Counted from the first letter of the stretch, positions 35,699 through 45,354 are shown. The stretch is 64,000 nucleotides of DNA from an uncultured Paenibacillaceae bacterium (GCA_913056365.1 CAJXLT010000015.1:1-64000); one strand, 5' to 3'. The notes: generated from the letters alone by a model not told the origin. Program-made: numbers and translations.

Positions 35699-36397
35699 AT
35701 GAAAGATATAGGCAAAAAGCAGACGGCTAATAAACGTATTGATCTCGCGAAACTTGTTGAGTACATTTCCAATGACCCAGAAAGTGATTTAGTCGTGCAG
35801 GATGCGGAGGAGTTGTTGAGACGCATCGTTGACCAGTATACCATGACAACTGGAGAGGTAATGCATTGGTTTGAAGTGAGCCGGCAAAGGTTACTAGGGC
35901 TGAAGAACCAAGGATATTTGGATGAGCTCAAAGGAGGGTTGTACAGTCGATCCAATGTTGAGGCCATGCGCTGGCAGCAGATAAAAGGGGGACGACTTCG
36001 TTATGAGTTGTACCCGGTATTTCGTGTTATTGAGTGCTGCCTGATAATAGACAATAGGAGATACTTTGATTGTCAAAATATGGTTAAAATGGAATCTAAA
36101 GAAAAAAACTATGACCCGGCAAACCATCCGTATAAACAGGCACTAGAAGAGATGCTTTCTGCAGCTGTTGAAACTTACAAGAAAAATCAAACAGTTGTCT
36201 ATTTGATGCAAAAGGGATTTGATGAAGTTTATGATTTAAATGATCTTAAGCGCGTAGAAAAAAAAGGAAGATGGTTTGTAGGAGAGCATACGAAAGATGA
36301 ATTTTTGGAAATGCTCGAGAGAACCAGTAAAACCGAAACTGGACTTGAAAAAGCAGATAATTTCCAAGCAACGATAAGTGAACTTGCATCGATGTGA
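35699..36397 (+). CDS. HTH DNA-binding protein of the accessory island
   Basis: A 232-residue protein. An HTH near residues 48-85 reads TTGEVMHWFEVSRQRLLGLK followed by a short wing (GYLDELKGGLYSRSNVEAM), the same general plan as the 29467 product (helical N-part, MerR-like HTH, charged helical C-part). It likely represses its own promoter at the 35630-35686 dyad. It precedes the GHKL-ATPase gene by ~260 bases and may control it. No family name can be given. Confidence 0.7.
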   Translation: MKDIGKKQTANKRIDLAKLVEYISNDPESDLVVQDAEELLRRIVDQYTMTTGEVMHWFEVSRQRLLGLKNQGYLDELKGGLYSRSNVEAMRWQQIKGGRLRYELYPVFRVIECCLIIDNRRYFDCQNMVKMESKEKNYDPANHPYKQALEEMLSAAVETYKKNQTVVYLMQKGFDEVYDLNDLKRVEKKGRWFVGEHTKDEFLEMLERTSKTETGLEKADNFQATISELASM

Positions 36398-36592
36398 TTT
36401 CCGGTTTTCTTGTAACAATTAAAAAATGGATGAATGATTAAATAATGCAACATATGTGGCGGTCATACTTGGGCTGTGCTGAATGGCTAAACACGAGCAG
36501 TCTTTCAGCAAGCCCGAAGCAGCCCTACAGTCATGGTAAATCTAATTGAATATGCACCATACTTGTGGTAAGGTCTGGAATATAGGACTTTG

Positions 36593-36616
36593 TAGATTAA
36601 TAATCTAGTCTATAAT
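36593..36616 (+). promoter_or_regulatory. Dyad overlapping the promoter of the GHKL-ATPase gene
   Basis: TAGATTA-A-TAATCTA (36593-36607) is a perfect dyad directly before a TATAAT box (36611-36616). The -35 region is weak, which fits a regulated promoter. Confidence 0.5.
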
Positions 36617-36655
36617 ATGTAGGACATATAAATGAAAATCGAAGGGATGATTATT

Positions 36656-38620
36656 GTGTCTCTGCTCGATCAATTAGAAGTAAAAGTAACGAACGACTAT
36701 TTAAATAAACTATTAAGAATAACACCATTGAAAGCATTATCTGAGCTAATTTGGAATGCACTTGACGCTGATGCCACTGAGGTTTGTGTAGAATTTGAGA
36801 GAAATTTACTTGGTGGCATAGAGCATATTTATCTCGCCGATAATGGTCATGGGATAAATTATGATGAGATTACACAACAATTTGGTAAATTGGGGGAATC
36901 ACATAAGGTAAAGCAAAAGCATAGTCCATCTGGGAGAAGGTATCACGGTAAGCATGGTCAAGGGAGATTCGGAGGATTTGTTTTAGGGAATAGGGTGGAA
37001 TGGGTGAGTGTATCCAAATCAACTCAGGGGTTTGTTGAATTTAATATACAGGGGCATACTTCTGAACTGAAGGTTTTCAAAACTTCATCACCAATAGGCA
37101 CTTTGGCGTCACATACAGGTGTAAATGTCCAAATTACTGAATTGTTAAATGATAAAGTGGATGATATTAGTGATAAGTTAAAACTTGTTCAAGACTTAAC
37201 TACTATATTTGCACCTTATTTACTTGCGTATAAAGATGTGAATATTATCATTGATGGTTTGAAGATTGAACCACAAAATCATATTCAACATATTATAGAC
37301 TATGATATCTGTGAAGTTGATAATGATAACAATAGCGTAGATGGTAAGTTAAAAGTGATTGAGTGGAAAAAGGGCAGTTATAAAAACCTTTATCTATGTA
37401 ACAGAACAGGCGTTGCATATGAAGAAGAGAACTCTGGAATTAAATCAGTCTCCTTTTCACATACGGCATATTTACAAAGCGAAATAATTGACCGGTTATG
37501 GGATGAAAATGAAATTGAATTTAGAGAACTTAGAGCAGATTATAATGTACTAAGAGAAGCCGCTGAAAAGAAGCTAAGAGAGCTTCAACGCGAACGCTTA
37601 GCGGCAGAAGCTTCAAAAGAAGTGAGGAAGCTAAAGGAGGAAAAGATATATCCTTATCAGGGTTCCCCTAAAACTGCAATTGAAGAAGCAGAACGACAAG
37701 TTTTCGATATTTGTGCTGTGAAAATTAATCAGTATTTACCGGAATTCAGTAAGTCAGCTAAGGGTTCAAAAGAGATGACATATAGACTATTAAAGGAAGC
37801 ACTACAAACCAATCCTGATAGTCTAAGATTTATATTAAAGGAAGTATTGAAACTTCCAGCAGAACAACAGGATGAATTAGCATCAATATTAGAGAGGACA
37901 AGTCTCAAATCAATTATCAACACAACAAAGTTAATTACAGACCGAATAATGTTTCTTACAGGACTTGAAGAGGTTCTCTACGGAGATGATTTTCATAAAC
38001 GCTTGAAAGAGAGAAGCCAGTTACATAAAATATTGTTGGGCGAGTTATGGCTCTTCGGTGAGCAGTATGTTTATGGATATGATGATATTTCGTTGAAAAA
38101 CGTACTTAAAAAACATCTTCAATTACTTGGAAGGGATGAAATAGCAAAAACCATCGATTTCAGTTCCATAAAGTCACTTAATGATATCCCGGATATTGGG
38201 CTACACCAGCAATATAATTTTGGCCAGGCAGACCACTTTGAAAATTTGGTTATCGAACTTAAGAGACCAAGTTGTGTGATTGGTCAGGAAGAGATATCTC
38301 AAATCGAAAGATATGCATTTGCAATTGAAGATAACGAATATTTTGATAAGGAAAAGACAAAGTGGAAAATTGTTTTGCTTGGAATCAAACTGGATAGATT
38401 TGTGCTAAAAAAGGCGATGCAAGATGGCCGAGCAAATGGATTAATATATAAGAATCAAGACGGTAATATGGAAGTTTGGGTAAAAGAATGGAATCAAGTT
38501 ATTCAAGAAGCAAAAGGTAAACACAGATTCTTGAAAGAAAGACTTGAGCTGCAAGTAAAGGACAATGAAGAAGGCCTCGAATACCTTAGAAATAAGTATA
38601 TAGAGTATCTACCAGATTAG
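36656..38620 (+). CDS. GHKL (HSP90/MutL-like) ATPase fused to a PD-(D/E)XK-like nuclease domain
   Basis: About 654 residues. The N-terminal Bergerat fold is clear: N-box ALSELIWNALDADATE (Asn ~33), G1 DNGHGI (Asp ~62), G2 GKHGQGRFGG (~98). A long coiled-coil-rich middle follows (REAAEKKLRELQRERLAAEA). Near residue 533 the sequence NLVIELKRP, preceded by an Asp in DIPDIGL and followed by QIERYAFAI, fits the D...ExK core and trailing Gln of a PD-(D/E)XK nuclease. ATP-gated DNA cleavage is my inference. GTG 36656 follows AAGGGA by eight bases; ATG 36632 is possible. The AT-rich composition and the neighbours suggest phage defence. Confidence 0.75.
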   Translation: MSLLDQLEVKVTNDYLNKLLRITPLKALSELIWNALDADATEVCVEFERNLLGGIEHIYLADNGHGINYDEITQQFGKLGESHKVKQKHSPSGRRYHGKHGQGRFGGFVLGNRVEWVSVSKSTQGFVEFNIQGHTSELKVFKTSSPIGTLASHTGVNVQITELLNDKVDDISDKLKLVQDLTTIFAPYLLAYKDVNIIIDGLKIEPQNHIQHIIDYDICEVDNDNNSVDGKLKVIEWKKGSYKNLYLCNRTGVAYEEENSGIKSVSFSHTAYLQSEIIDRLWDENEIEFRELRADYNVLREAAEKKLRELQRERLAAEASKEVRKLKEEKIYPYQGSPKTAIEEAERQVFDICAVKINQYLPEFSKSAKGSKEMTYRLLKEALQTNPDSLRFILKEVLKLPAEQQDELASILERTSLKSIINTTKLITDRIMFLTGLEEVLYGDDFHKRLKERSQLHKILLGELWLFGEQYVYGYDDISLKNVLKKHLQLLGRDEIAKTIDFSSIKSLNDIPDIGLHQQYNFGQADHFENLVIELKRPSCVIGQEEISQIERYAFAIEDNEYFDKEKTKWKIVLLGIKLDRFVLKKAMQDGRANGLIYKNQDGNMEVWVKEWNQVIQEAKGKHRFLKERLELQVKDNEEGLEYLRNKYIEYLPD

Positions 38621-38621
38621 A

Positions 38622-38671
38622 AAACCTAATGCCGATTCAGTTTATTTTATCCGTGAGAGGGAATTAGGTTT
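38622..38671 (+). terminator. Hairpin after the GHKL-ATPase gene
   Basis: AAACCTAAT (38622-38630) and ATTAGGTTT (38663-38671) are perfect arms around a 32-base loop, followed by a T-rich run. The rest of the 38621-38957 gap shows small dyads (GTAAC...GTTAC, GTTTCA...TGAAAC) but no supported gene. Confidence 0.45.
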
Positions 38672-38957
38672 CATTTATTTAGTGTACCCTATAATACATA
38701 AGGGGAGAGGGAATTGTATAATAAGTAACGTCAAGTTACCCCCATGAACATCGCGGTTGAGTTTCACTAATTAAATGAAACGGAGCACCTATATATGTGA
38801 AGAAAACGAAGCCACTTCGGTAAACATCCGCATGGATATTATTTCAGCTGTGATTGAAGTGTTGCAGAAACGGGATATTCTCGTGCGACTGAACTCGCCT
38901 CTTCTGTACCCTCCAAGCCTGCACTTTCGCAGCAATCCCCACTTTCCTCGCTTTATT

Positions 38958-39839
38958 TCAAATATCCGCCACACTACCAGACACATGGAGATGCTTAGGT
39001 TTGAATAGTCTCGTATATTCCCATGCCCCTCTTCCGCCAATGTGGAAGTTGATATGGGTATGCTTCCTTGCAAGCTGATCCAGATTGGCAAGAAGTTGCT
39101 CGTCTTCTTGGAATGGAATCGTTGTCGTCGCAGATAGCAGCACTACGTGAGGTTGTATCTGTGAGACCAATGTCTCAATGGACGTGTACTTGGGCGATGC
39201 ACCGATCATCGTAGTGCGCCAGCCTTTCATCTTCAACCGCAGTAATAAAATTAGAAGCGGGATTTCGTGCCGTTCATACGGAAGGCAAAAGCCCAGGACA
39301 TGCCGTGCATGAGGGCCATTATTGTAATTCCGTGTAATGTGCGTTAAGTAGTCTTTCACCACTAAGCTAGACACGGTCTCCTGACTCTCATCCCATTCTC
39401 CAGCTTCCCATAGATCCCCTATTTTTTGTAGAAAAGGTTGAACCGTATTCTGCAGGAATAGGTCCAAGCCGTACTCATGATTCGATTTTTTCAGTAAAAA
39501 AGAAAGCTTCTCCTCGTTGTATACAGCACCGCTTGCAATCAATTGCTCCACATATGGACTGGGCTCTATCTCAGCTGACGGCTGGAAGAAGCTTGCATCA
39601 GGCTGCTGGCGTGCTAACTGTTGAATCGCTTGCTTCATCGACTGGCCTTCATCCCTGTAAGCTTTCAGAAGCTTCAGCGTTAGTAGATCATCATGCGTAT
39701 AGATTCTGTAGCCATTGTCCAAGCGTCTCGGTTCAATGATCTGATATCTGCTTTCCCACTTGCGAATGTTTTGCTCCGTTAGACCAGTCCACTCAGCGGC
39801 TTCCCTAATGAAATAATACGGCTTGTTCTCTTCACTCAT
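38958..39839 (-). CDS. MerR-type regulator with B12-binding-like domain (CarH/LitR-like)
   Basis: A 293-residue protein. The N-terminal MerR HTH reads FIREAAEWTGLTEQNIRKWE and RRLDNGYRIYTHDDL. The C-terminal ~190 residues follow the CarH/LitR photoreceptor plan: a four-helix bundle with GDLWEAGEWD and a Rossmann-like B12 domain. The cobalt-ligand motif, normally DxHxxG, reads ERHEIP here and the preceding Glu-His pair is not kept, so B12 binding may be altered or lost. It is divergent from the carotenoid operon with shared dyads between, as in light-controlled carotenogenesis. ATG 39839 was chosen; an upstream in-frame ATG exists. Confidence 0.85.
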   Translation of the reverse strand: MSEENKPYYFIREAAEWTGLTEQNIRKWESRYQIIEPRRLDNGYRIYTHDDLLTLKLLKAYRDEGQSMKQAIQQLARQQPDASFFQPSAEIEPSPYVEQLIASGAVYNEEKLSFLLKKSNHEYGLDLFLQNTVQPFLQKIGDLWEAGEWDESQETVSSLVVKDYLTHITRNYNNGPHARHVLGFCLPYERHEIPLLILLLRLKMKGWRTTMIGASPKYTSIETLVSQIQPHVVLLSATTTIPFQEDEQLLANLDQLARKHTHINFHIGGRGAWEYTRLFKPKHLHVSGSVADI

Positions 39840-39863
39840 TATATATCCAACCTTCATCTGTAT

Positions 39864-39897
39864 TTTGTATAATGTTAATGCGCTAACATTGTACAAA
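39864..39897. promoter_or_regulatory. 34-bp dyad over the regulator promoter
   Basis: TTTGTATAATGTTA and TAACATTGTACAAA are 14-bp arms (two mismatches) around ATGCGC. On the minus strand the dyad spans TTGTAC - 18 bp - TTATAC, so a bound protein would block the regulator's own promoter. Confidence 0.7.
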
Positions 39898-39972
39898 TAT
39901 GTGGTTCTAATTATATATTACAGCTGATATAAAGGCAAATCGCTTATAACTATATACAGAATGATTGTATCA

Positions 39973-39997
39973 TGTATAATGTTCATAGATCATACAT
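39973..39997 (+). promoter_or_regulatory. Second regulator site at the crt promoter
   Basis: TGTATAATGTT (39973-39983) repeats the core of the 39866-39876 site exactly and contains a TATAAT box (39975-39980), followed by ATACAT (39992-39997) in inverted sense. It is placed to control crtN. Confidence 0.55.
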
Positions 39998-40055
39998 TCT
40001 CCTAATCCATATTATATAATACCGACCCAAATTCAAACATGCGAGGATTAATGCC

Positions 40056-41558
40056 ATGAACAAGAGAGTAATCGTAATCGGAGCAGGCGTTGCCGGCTTG
40101 GCTAGTGCGATTCGTCTTCGACAGGAAGGTTATGAAGTAGAGCTGCATGAGAAGGAATCGATGGCAGGCGGTAAGATGCATCGCATTGAATTGGAAGGGT
40201 ATCGCTTCGATCTCGGACCAACCATTGTGATGATGCCAGAGCTGTACCGAGAAATCTTCGAGCTATGTGGTCGGAATCCAGATGATTACATCCCTATGCA
40301 AAGGTTAGATCCTATGTATCGGGTATATTTCGGCGATGATCCGGATCATCCCTATGATATTTCCTCTGAATTAACATCCCTCATGAAGACGATCGAAAGC
40401 ATAAGTGAGGAGGATGCTGGAGGGTTCCTCGAGTATCTTCAAGAAATTTACAAGCGCTTTATAGTAGCCAAGAACCATTTTATTCAAAAACCATTTCGCC
40501 AACCGAAGGACTTCTACAATCCAGCTACGCTTAAGCAAGCTATGAAGCTCAAAACCTTGGACAGTGCCGATCAATTCATCAGCAAGTATATCAAGAATGA
40601 ACGACTGAAGCAGATGATTAGCTTCCAAACCTTATACATCGGGATTTCCCCCTATAAGGGTCCATCCTTGTACACGATGATTCCTATGATTGAGTTTTTT
40701 TATGGGGTGTGGTTTATCCAGGGCGGCATGTACACGATGGCTTCTGCGATGGAGAGGCTGTTCCTGGAGATAGGGGGAACGATTCATTACAACAGTCCGG
40801 TGGAAGAAATATGCATCGAGCAAGGAAGGGCTACCGGCATTCGTGTCGCGGATCGAACGATCAAGGCAGATTATGTAGTCTGCAATGCGGATTTTCCTTA
40901 TGCTATGAAGCATCTTGTGCAGGACGTCAAGGCGAAGGGAAAGTATACAGATGCTAAGATTGACAGCATGAAATATTCTTGCTCCTGCTTCCTGCTATAT
41001 CTAGGCATGGATCGCAAGTATGAGGAAGTCGAGCATGTGCATAATTTCATATTCAATGACAATCTGGAGCAAAACTTGTCGGATATATTCGAAGGGAATC
41101 TAGTGGAAGACGGCTCCTTCTACGTCTACATGGCATCCAAGCTGGATCCATCGTTAGCGCCGGAAGGAAAGGATGGGCTGTACATTCTGATGCCAGTCTC
41201 TGACTTATCTACGGCGAATTACGAGTGGACAGAGGAAACGATCGCCTACTATCGCCATTATATCTTGCAATCTCTTAAGAAGATCAAGGGATTTGAACAG
41301 ATTGAAAGTGAAATTGTGACGGAAACCTGTATGACGCCAGTAGAGTTCGAATCTAAGTTTCATGCTTACAACGGTGCCTGCTTCGGATTACAGCCCACCT
41401 TATCGCAGAGCAATCATATGCGCCCTCAGAGTAAGGCGACGCATTGTGAAGGGTTGTATTTCACAGGGAGCAGTACCCATCCAGGGGCAGGTGTGCCGAT
41501 TGTGTTGTTATCTGCCAAGATTGCCGTTCAGGAATTGTTATTGGATGACCGCGAGTGA
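40056..41558 (+). CDS. crtN: Dehydrosqualene (diapophytoene) desaturase CrtN
   Basis: A 500-residue FAD enzyme. The N-terminal dinucleotide fold is VIVIGAGVAGLASAIRL. FDLGPTIVMMPELY, FQTLYIGISPYKGPSLYTMI and the C-terminal TGSSTHPGAGVPIVLLSAK closely follow Staphylococcus aureus CrtN as I know it. It desaturates the C30 dehydrosqualene to 4,4'-diaponeurosporene at the membrane. It is the first gene of a six-gene operon (crtN-M-P-aldH-Q-O) behind a site shared with the divergent MerR/B12 regulator. Confidence 0.93.
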   Translation: MNKRVIVIGAGVAGLASAIRLRQEGYEVELHEKESMAGGKMHRIELEGYRFDLGPTIVMMPELYREIFELCGRNPDDYIPMQRLDPMYRVYFGDDPDHPYDISSELTSLMKTIESISEEDAGGFLEYLQEIYKRFIVAKNHFIQKPFRQPKDFYNPATLKQAMKLKTLDSADQFISKYIKNERLKQMISFQTLYIGISPYKGPSLYTMIPMIEFFYGVWFIQGGMYTMASAMERLFLEIGGTIHYNSPVEEICIEQGRATGIRVADRTIKADYVVCNADFPYAMKHLVQDVKAKGKYTDAKIDSMKYSCSCFLLYLGMDRKYEEVEHVHNFIFNDNLEQNLSDIFEGNLVEDGSFYVYMASKLDPSLAPEGKDGLYILMPVSDLSTANYEWTEETIAYYRHYILQSLKKIKGFEQIESEIVTETCMTPVEFESKFHAYNGACFGLQPTLSQSNHMRPQSKATHCEGLYFTGSSTHPGAGVPIVLLSAKIAVQELLLDDRE

Positions 41559-41598
41559 GCATTGTGTACGACTACCTGATGTGAAGGAGGAAGGCAAC

Positions 41599-42459
41599 AT
41601 GACGAATAGGGCTAAGGAATCTGACTTCCAGTATTGTGAGGACATTATTCAAAGGCATTCAACAAGCTTTTATTATGTATTCTCGCAGCTCCCTCGTGAT
41701 AAGGCGAATGCTGTATTCGCGATCTATGCCTTCTGCAGAATTGCGGATGATTGTATGGATGAGAACCAGTCAACGGTTGCCAAGAAGCGTGCATTAGACA
41801 ATTTGGAGATGGAATTGAAGTTATTTCAATTGGGTCGTGAACGAGATATTCCGTTGTGGAGAGCTTTGCGCGCGGTGTTCGACAACTACGAGATGTCCTT
41901 CGAGCCATTCTACGATCAACTCAAGGGGCAGCGAATGGATCTGTACTTCTCCGCGCCTATGACGATGCAGGACTTGGAGGAATACAGCTATTACGTGGCC
42001 GGCTCTGTAGGGCGGATGCTGCTTCCTATTATCGCTTCGCATGCTCCTCGTGATGGCAGCGACACTGCAGTAGACTTGGGCGTTGCCATGCAAATTACGA
42101 ACATTCTAAGAGATGTGGGAGAAGATTACTACGAGAAGCAGCGCATCTACTTGCCTATGGAAGAGATGAAGCAGTATCAATACACCGTTACGGATTTGCA
42201 CAATGGTGTCATTAACTTGAACTTCATTCAACTGTGGGAGAAGCTGGCCCGTCGAGCGGAGGAGCTCTATGATCGCTTCTTCGAGCAGATTGCGCTATTC
42301 GATCCGGACAGTCAGTTGCCTGTCTCTCTATCTGCACAAGTATATAGAGAGATTCTGAACGCCGTGCGTGCGAATCAATACAATTGCTTATCACACAGAA
42401 ATTACGTAGCCAAGGAAACGATGGATGCCATGAACAAGGCAGTCAGCCAGTCCATCTAG
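41599..42459 (+). CDS. crtM: Dehydrosqualene synthase CrtM
   Basis: A 286-residue head-to-head prenyl synthase. The first Asp-rich motif is ADDCMDE (~49-55) and the second NILRDVGED (~168-176), both binding the Mg-diphosphate of farnesyl diphosphate. HSTSFYYVFSQLPRDKANAV is the usual N-terminal signature. It joins two FPP into dehydrosqualene, the committed step of C30 carotenoids. The ATG at 41599 follows AAGGAGGAAGG; the longer upstream frame only overlaps crtN. Confidence 0.93.
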   Translation: MTNRAKESDFQYCEDIIQRHSTSFYYVFSQLPRDKANAVFAIYAFCRIADDCMDENQSTVAKKRALDNLEMELKLFQLGRERDIPLWRALRAVFDNYEMSFEPFYDQLKGQRMDLYFSAPMTMQDLEEYSYYVAGSVGRMLLPIIASHAPRDGSDTAVDLGVAMQITNILRDVGEDYYEKQRIYLPMEEMKQYQYTVTDLHNGVINLNFIQLWEKLARRAEELYDRFFEQIALFDPDSQLPVSLSAQVYREILNAVRANQYNCLSHRNYVAKETMDAMNKAVSQSI

Positions 42460-42488
42460 CAAGCAATCGAGAAGGCGGGGTAAGCACA

Positions 42489-43988
42489 TTGAGTGAGAAA
42501 AAAACAGTGATCGTCATAGGTGGTGGATTGGGCGGATTATCCGCAGCGATCTCGCTAGCGCAAAGCGGGTATGCCGTTTCCTTATATGAGCGGAACAGCC
42601 ACTTAGGCGGCAAGCTGAATCGGCTTGAGCAGGATGGATTCGGTTTCGATCTGGGGCCATCGATTTTGACGATGCCCCATATCTTCGACAGACTATTCGC
42701 TGCAAGCGGCAAATCGTTAGCGGACTATGTTCCAATCGTGCGCTTGAAGCATCAGTGGCGTTCGTTCTTTCCGAATGGCCATGTGTTGGATCTGTATGAG
42801 GATGTTCATGACATGCTGAATAACAATGAGCATCTTACATCCCAAGATATGGATGAATACAAGCAATTGCTCGCATACGCTAAGCAGCTCTACGATATGA
42901 CGGAGGAAGGCTACTTTCAGCAGGGGTTGGATCGTACGCGGGAGGTCATGGGCTATCATGGGCTATTCCAGTCAATCAAGGGCTTTGATTTAGGTTCGAC
43001 GATGTACGCAGGTATTGCGAAGCGGATCAGTAACCCACAATTTCGTGATATGCTCTCCTATTTTATCAAGTATGTAGGTTCTTCCTCCTATGATGCTCCA
43101 GCTGTATTGAATATGCTCATCTATATGCAGCATGCTCAGGGATTATGGTATGTGCCGGGAGGCATGCATCTGCTCGCCCGCGGTCTTGTTCAATTGGCAG
43201 AAGAAGTCGGCGTTCAACTGTATACGAATCAGGGGATTGTTCAATTGCAGAAGGAGAAGGGGAACATTACGGGCGCTATGCTTGCGAGTGGAGAGAAGTT
43301 GGTAGCAGATTATTATATCGCGAATATGGAAGTCATTCCGGTCTATGAGCAATTGCTGCGAGAGAAACCGTCCTTTACTCGGAAATTAAGAAGAAAATTT
43401 GAACCGGCAAGCTCCGGCTTGGTCATCCATGTAGGGGTGAGCAAACAGTATCCGCAGCTGAGCCACCACAATTTTTTCTTCGCAGAGAATATGAAGCAGC
43501 AGATGGACACAATCTTTCACAAGCACGCATTGCCGGATGACCCCGTTATCTATCTGGTCAATGTGAATAAGACGGATCCGTCTCAGACGAGGCCGGGTTA
43601 TGAAAACTTGAAGATTCTACCGCATATCCCCTATATACAAAAGAACGCCTATAGCCAGGAAGATTATGAGGCCTTTGCCGATAAAGTGCTGATGAAGCTG
43701 GAGCGGATGGGGCTGGAGCAGTTACGAGAACATATCGTTACGCGAGACATCTGGACACCTGAGGATATACAGCGTGCCTATGCCTCTGATCGGGGCGCTA
43801 TATATGGGACAGTATCGGACAGAAGGCGGAACCGCGGCTTCAAGCATCCGAAGCAGAGCGAACGGTATTCGAATTTGTATTTTGTCGGCGGGACGGTCAA
43901 TCCAGGTGCGGGTATGCCGATGGTGACGTTAAGCGGGCAACAGGTGCGAGATAAAATCGTGGAGCGGGATCAGCGCAATGGAGCTTGA
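42489..43988 (+). CDS. crtP: 4,4'-diaponeurosporene oxidase CrtP
   Basis: A 499-residue FAD oxidase related to CrtN. The fold starts VIVIGGGLGGLSAAISLAQS. FDLGPSILTMPHIFDRLF, YFIKYVGSSSYDAPAVLNML and FVGGTVNPGAGMPMVTLSGQ match the CrtP rather than the CrtN pattern. It oxidises the terminal methyl of diaponeurosporene to the aldehyde. The start is a TTG at 42489 with only a weak GGCGGGG site; the C-terminal end overlaps aldH by 11 bases. Confidence 0.9.
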   Translation: MSEKKTVIVIGGGLGGLSAAISLAQSGYAVSLYERNSHLGGKLNRLEQDGFGFDLGPSILTMPHIFDRLFAASGKSLADYVPIVRLKHQWRSFFPNGHVLDLYEDVHDMLNNNEHLTSQDMDEYKQLLAYAKQLYDMTEEGYFQQGLDRTREVMGYHGLFQSIKGFDLGSTMYAGIAKRISNPQFRDMLSYFIKYVGSSSYDAPAVLNMLIYMQHAQGLWYVPGGMHLLARGLVQLAEEVGVQLYTNQGIVQLQKEKGNITGAMLASGEKLVADYYIANMEVIPVYEQLLREKPSFTRKLRRKFEPASSGLVIHVGVSKQYPQLSHHNFFFAENMKQQMDTIFHKHALPDDPVIYLVNVNKTDPSQTRPGYENLKILPHIPYIQKNAYSQEDYEAFADKVLMKLERMGLEQLREHIVTRDIWTPEDIQRAYASDRGAIYGTVSDRRRNRGFKHPKQSERYSNLYFVGGTVNPGAGMPMVTLSGQQVRDKIVERDQRNGA

Positions 43989-45354
43989 GGACATCCAACA
44001 CATTGTAGCGAAGCAGCAAGCAGCGCCTGTACCGTCCATCGAACAACGAATCGACCTGTTGAGGCGCTTGAAGTCTATGCTCATAGATCATGAGCAGGCA
44101 TGGCTTGAAGCGTTGCAAGAGGATCTCGGTAAGCCGATGTTCGAAGCATTCACGACGGAAATAGCTGTGCTGTTGAACGAAATTGACCATGTGATTAGGC
44201 AACTGCCAAGCTGGAGCAAGTCCCGTTCGTCCCGTCATCTGAAGCTCGGTTATATCGAGCGGATTAGGAAAACCAGGGAGCCTTATGGAAGTGTGCTCAT
44301 TATTAGTCCATGGAACTATCCGCTGCAGCTAGCATTAATGCCGGCTATTAATGCGATTGCAGCGGGGAATCGCTGTGTAATCAAGCCTTCAGAATATACA
44401 CCATCCACAGGCCGTCTATTAGAGACGATGATGAATCAGTATGTGGACCACGATCTTATCGCCATCGTGAATGGTGGAGCAAAGCTTGCTAAGCAACTGA
44501 CCTCCATGTCGTTCGATTGTATCTTCTTCACAGGCAGCGGGGAGGTGGGCAAGGCGGTACTTCGACAGGCAGCGAACCAGCTGACCCCTGTTCTTCTGGA
44601 GCTTGGAGGGAAAAACCCTTGTCTGATCGATGAAACAGGTTTCTCTAAAGCGGCTCTCCAGCACATCGTCTGGGGGAAGTTCCTGAATGCGGGTCAAACC
44701 TGCATTGCGCCAGATACGTTGTTCGTTCATGCGTCGGTCTATGAGCAGGTGTTGCGGGAAATCCCGTCTATATTGAAGGCGTATTATGGGGTGGATGCAA
44801 GCTGCTCACAGGACTACGGTCGCATTGGCCATCCTGCCCATTATCGCAAGCTATGCGGGTATCTCTCGCAAGGGAAGGTTTGGCATGGGGGTCAAGCAAG
44901 CGAGAAGGACCTGTATATCGAACCGACGGTGCTCATTAACCTTGAACCCGGTGCTGCTATATGGCAAGAGGAGATATTCGGCCCTATTCTCCCAGTTGTC
45001 CCGTACAGCAGTTTCGAGCAAGTAGTCGCTGAAGGCTGGCTTCAACGCGATGCGTTAGTCGCCTACTTATTCAGCCGCTCCAAGTCCAATCAAGCTCGCT
45101 TGCAAGAATACGTGAAGTCTACCGTTCTAAGTGTCAATCAAGTGCTTCATCATGCCACCCATCCAGCGATCTCCTTCGGAGGAATCGGGAGCAGCGGACT
45201 CGGAGCTTATCATGGGAAGGCTGGCTTCGATTCATTCAGCTATGAGCAAGCAACCTATGAGGCCAAGCATTACTTGCCTATCAGCAAGAAATTCCCGCCT
45301 TATGCTGAGAAGGATAGGCTGCTGCTTAAGAAGTGGAGGAAATGGTTGCTGTAG
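43978..45354 (+). CDS. aldH: 4,4'-diaponeurosporenal dehydrogenase (AldH-like)
   Basis: A 458-residue aldehyde dehydrogenase. The general-base Glu lies in LLELGGKNP (~208) and the catalytic Cys in NAGQTCIAPD (~242); VLIISPWNYPLQLALMPA is the substrate/NAD channel signature of the class 3-like group. Within the operon it should oxidise the carotenoid aldehyde to 4,4'-diaponeurosporenoate. In S. aureus this gene lies away from crtOPQMN; here it is inside the operon. Translational coupling with crtP is likely from the 11-base overlap. Confidence 0.88.
   Translation: MELEDIQHIVAKQQAAPVPSIEQRIDLLRRLKSMLIDHEQAWLEALQEDLGKPMFEAFTTEIAVLLNEIDHVIRQLPSWSKSRSSRHLKLGYIERIRKTREPYGSVLIISPWNYPLQLALMPAINAIAAGNRCVIKPSEYTPSTGRLLETMMNQYVDHDLIAIVNGGAKLAKQLTSMSFDCIFFTGSGEVGKAVLRQAANQLTPVLLELGGKNPCLIDETGFSKAALQHIVWGKFLNAGQTCIAPDTLFVHASVYEQVLREIPSILKAYYGVDASCSQDYGRIGHPAHYRKLCGYLSQGKVWHGGQASEKDLYIEPTVLINLEPGAAIWQEEIFGPILPVVPYSSFEQVVAEGWLQRDALVAYLFSRSKSNQARLQEYVKSTVLSVNQVLHHATHPAISFGGIGSSGLGAYHGKAGFDSFSYEQATYEAKHYLPISKKFPPYAEKDRLLLKKWRKWLL

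Noticed and set aside
38775-39008. 77-codon plus-strand frame after the GHKL-ATPase gene
   Set aside because: No ribosome binding site, and its second half is antisense to the CarH-like gene. The composition does not look coding.
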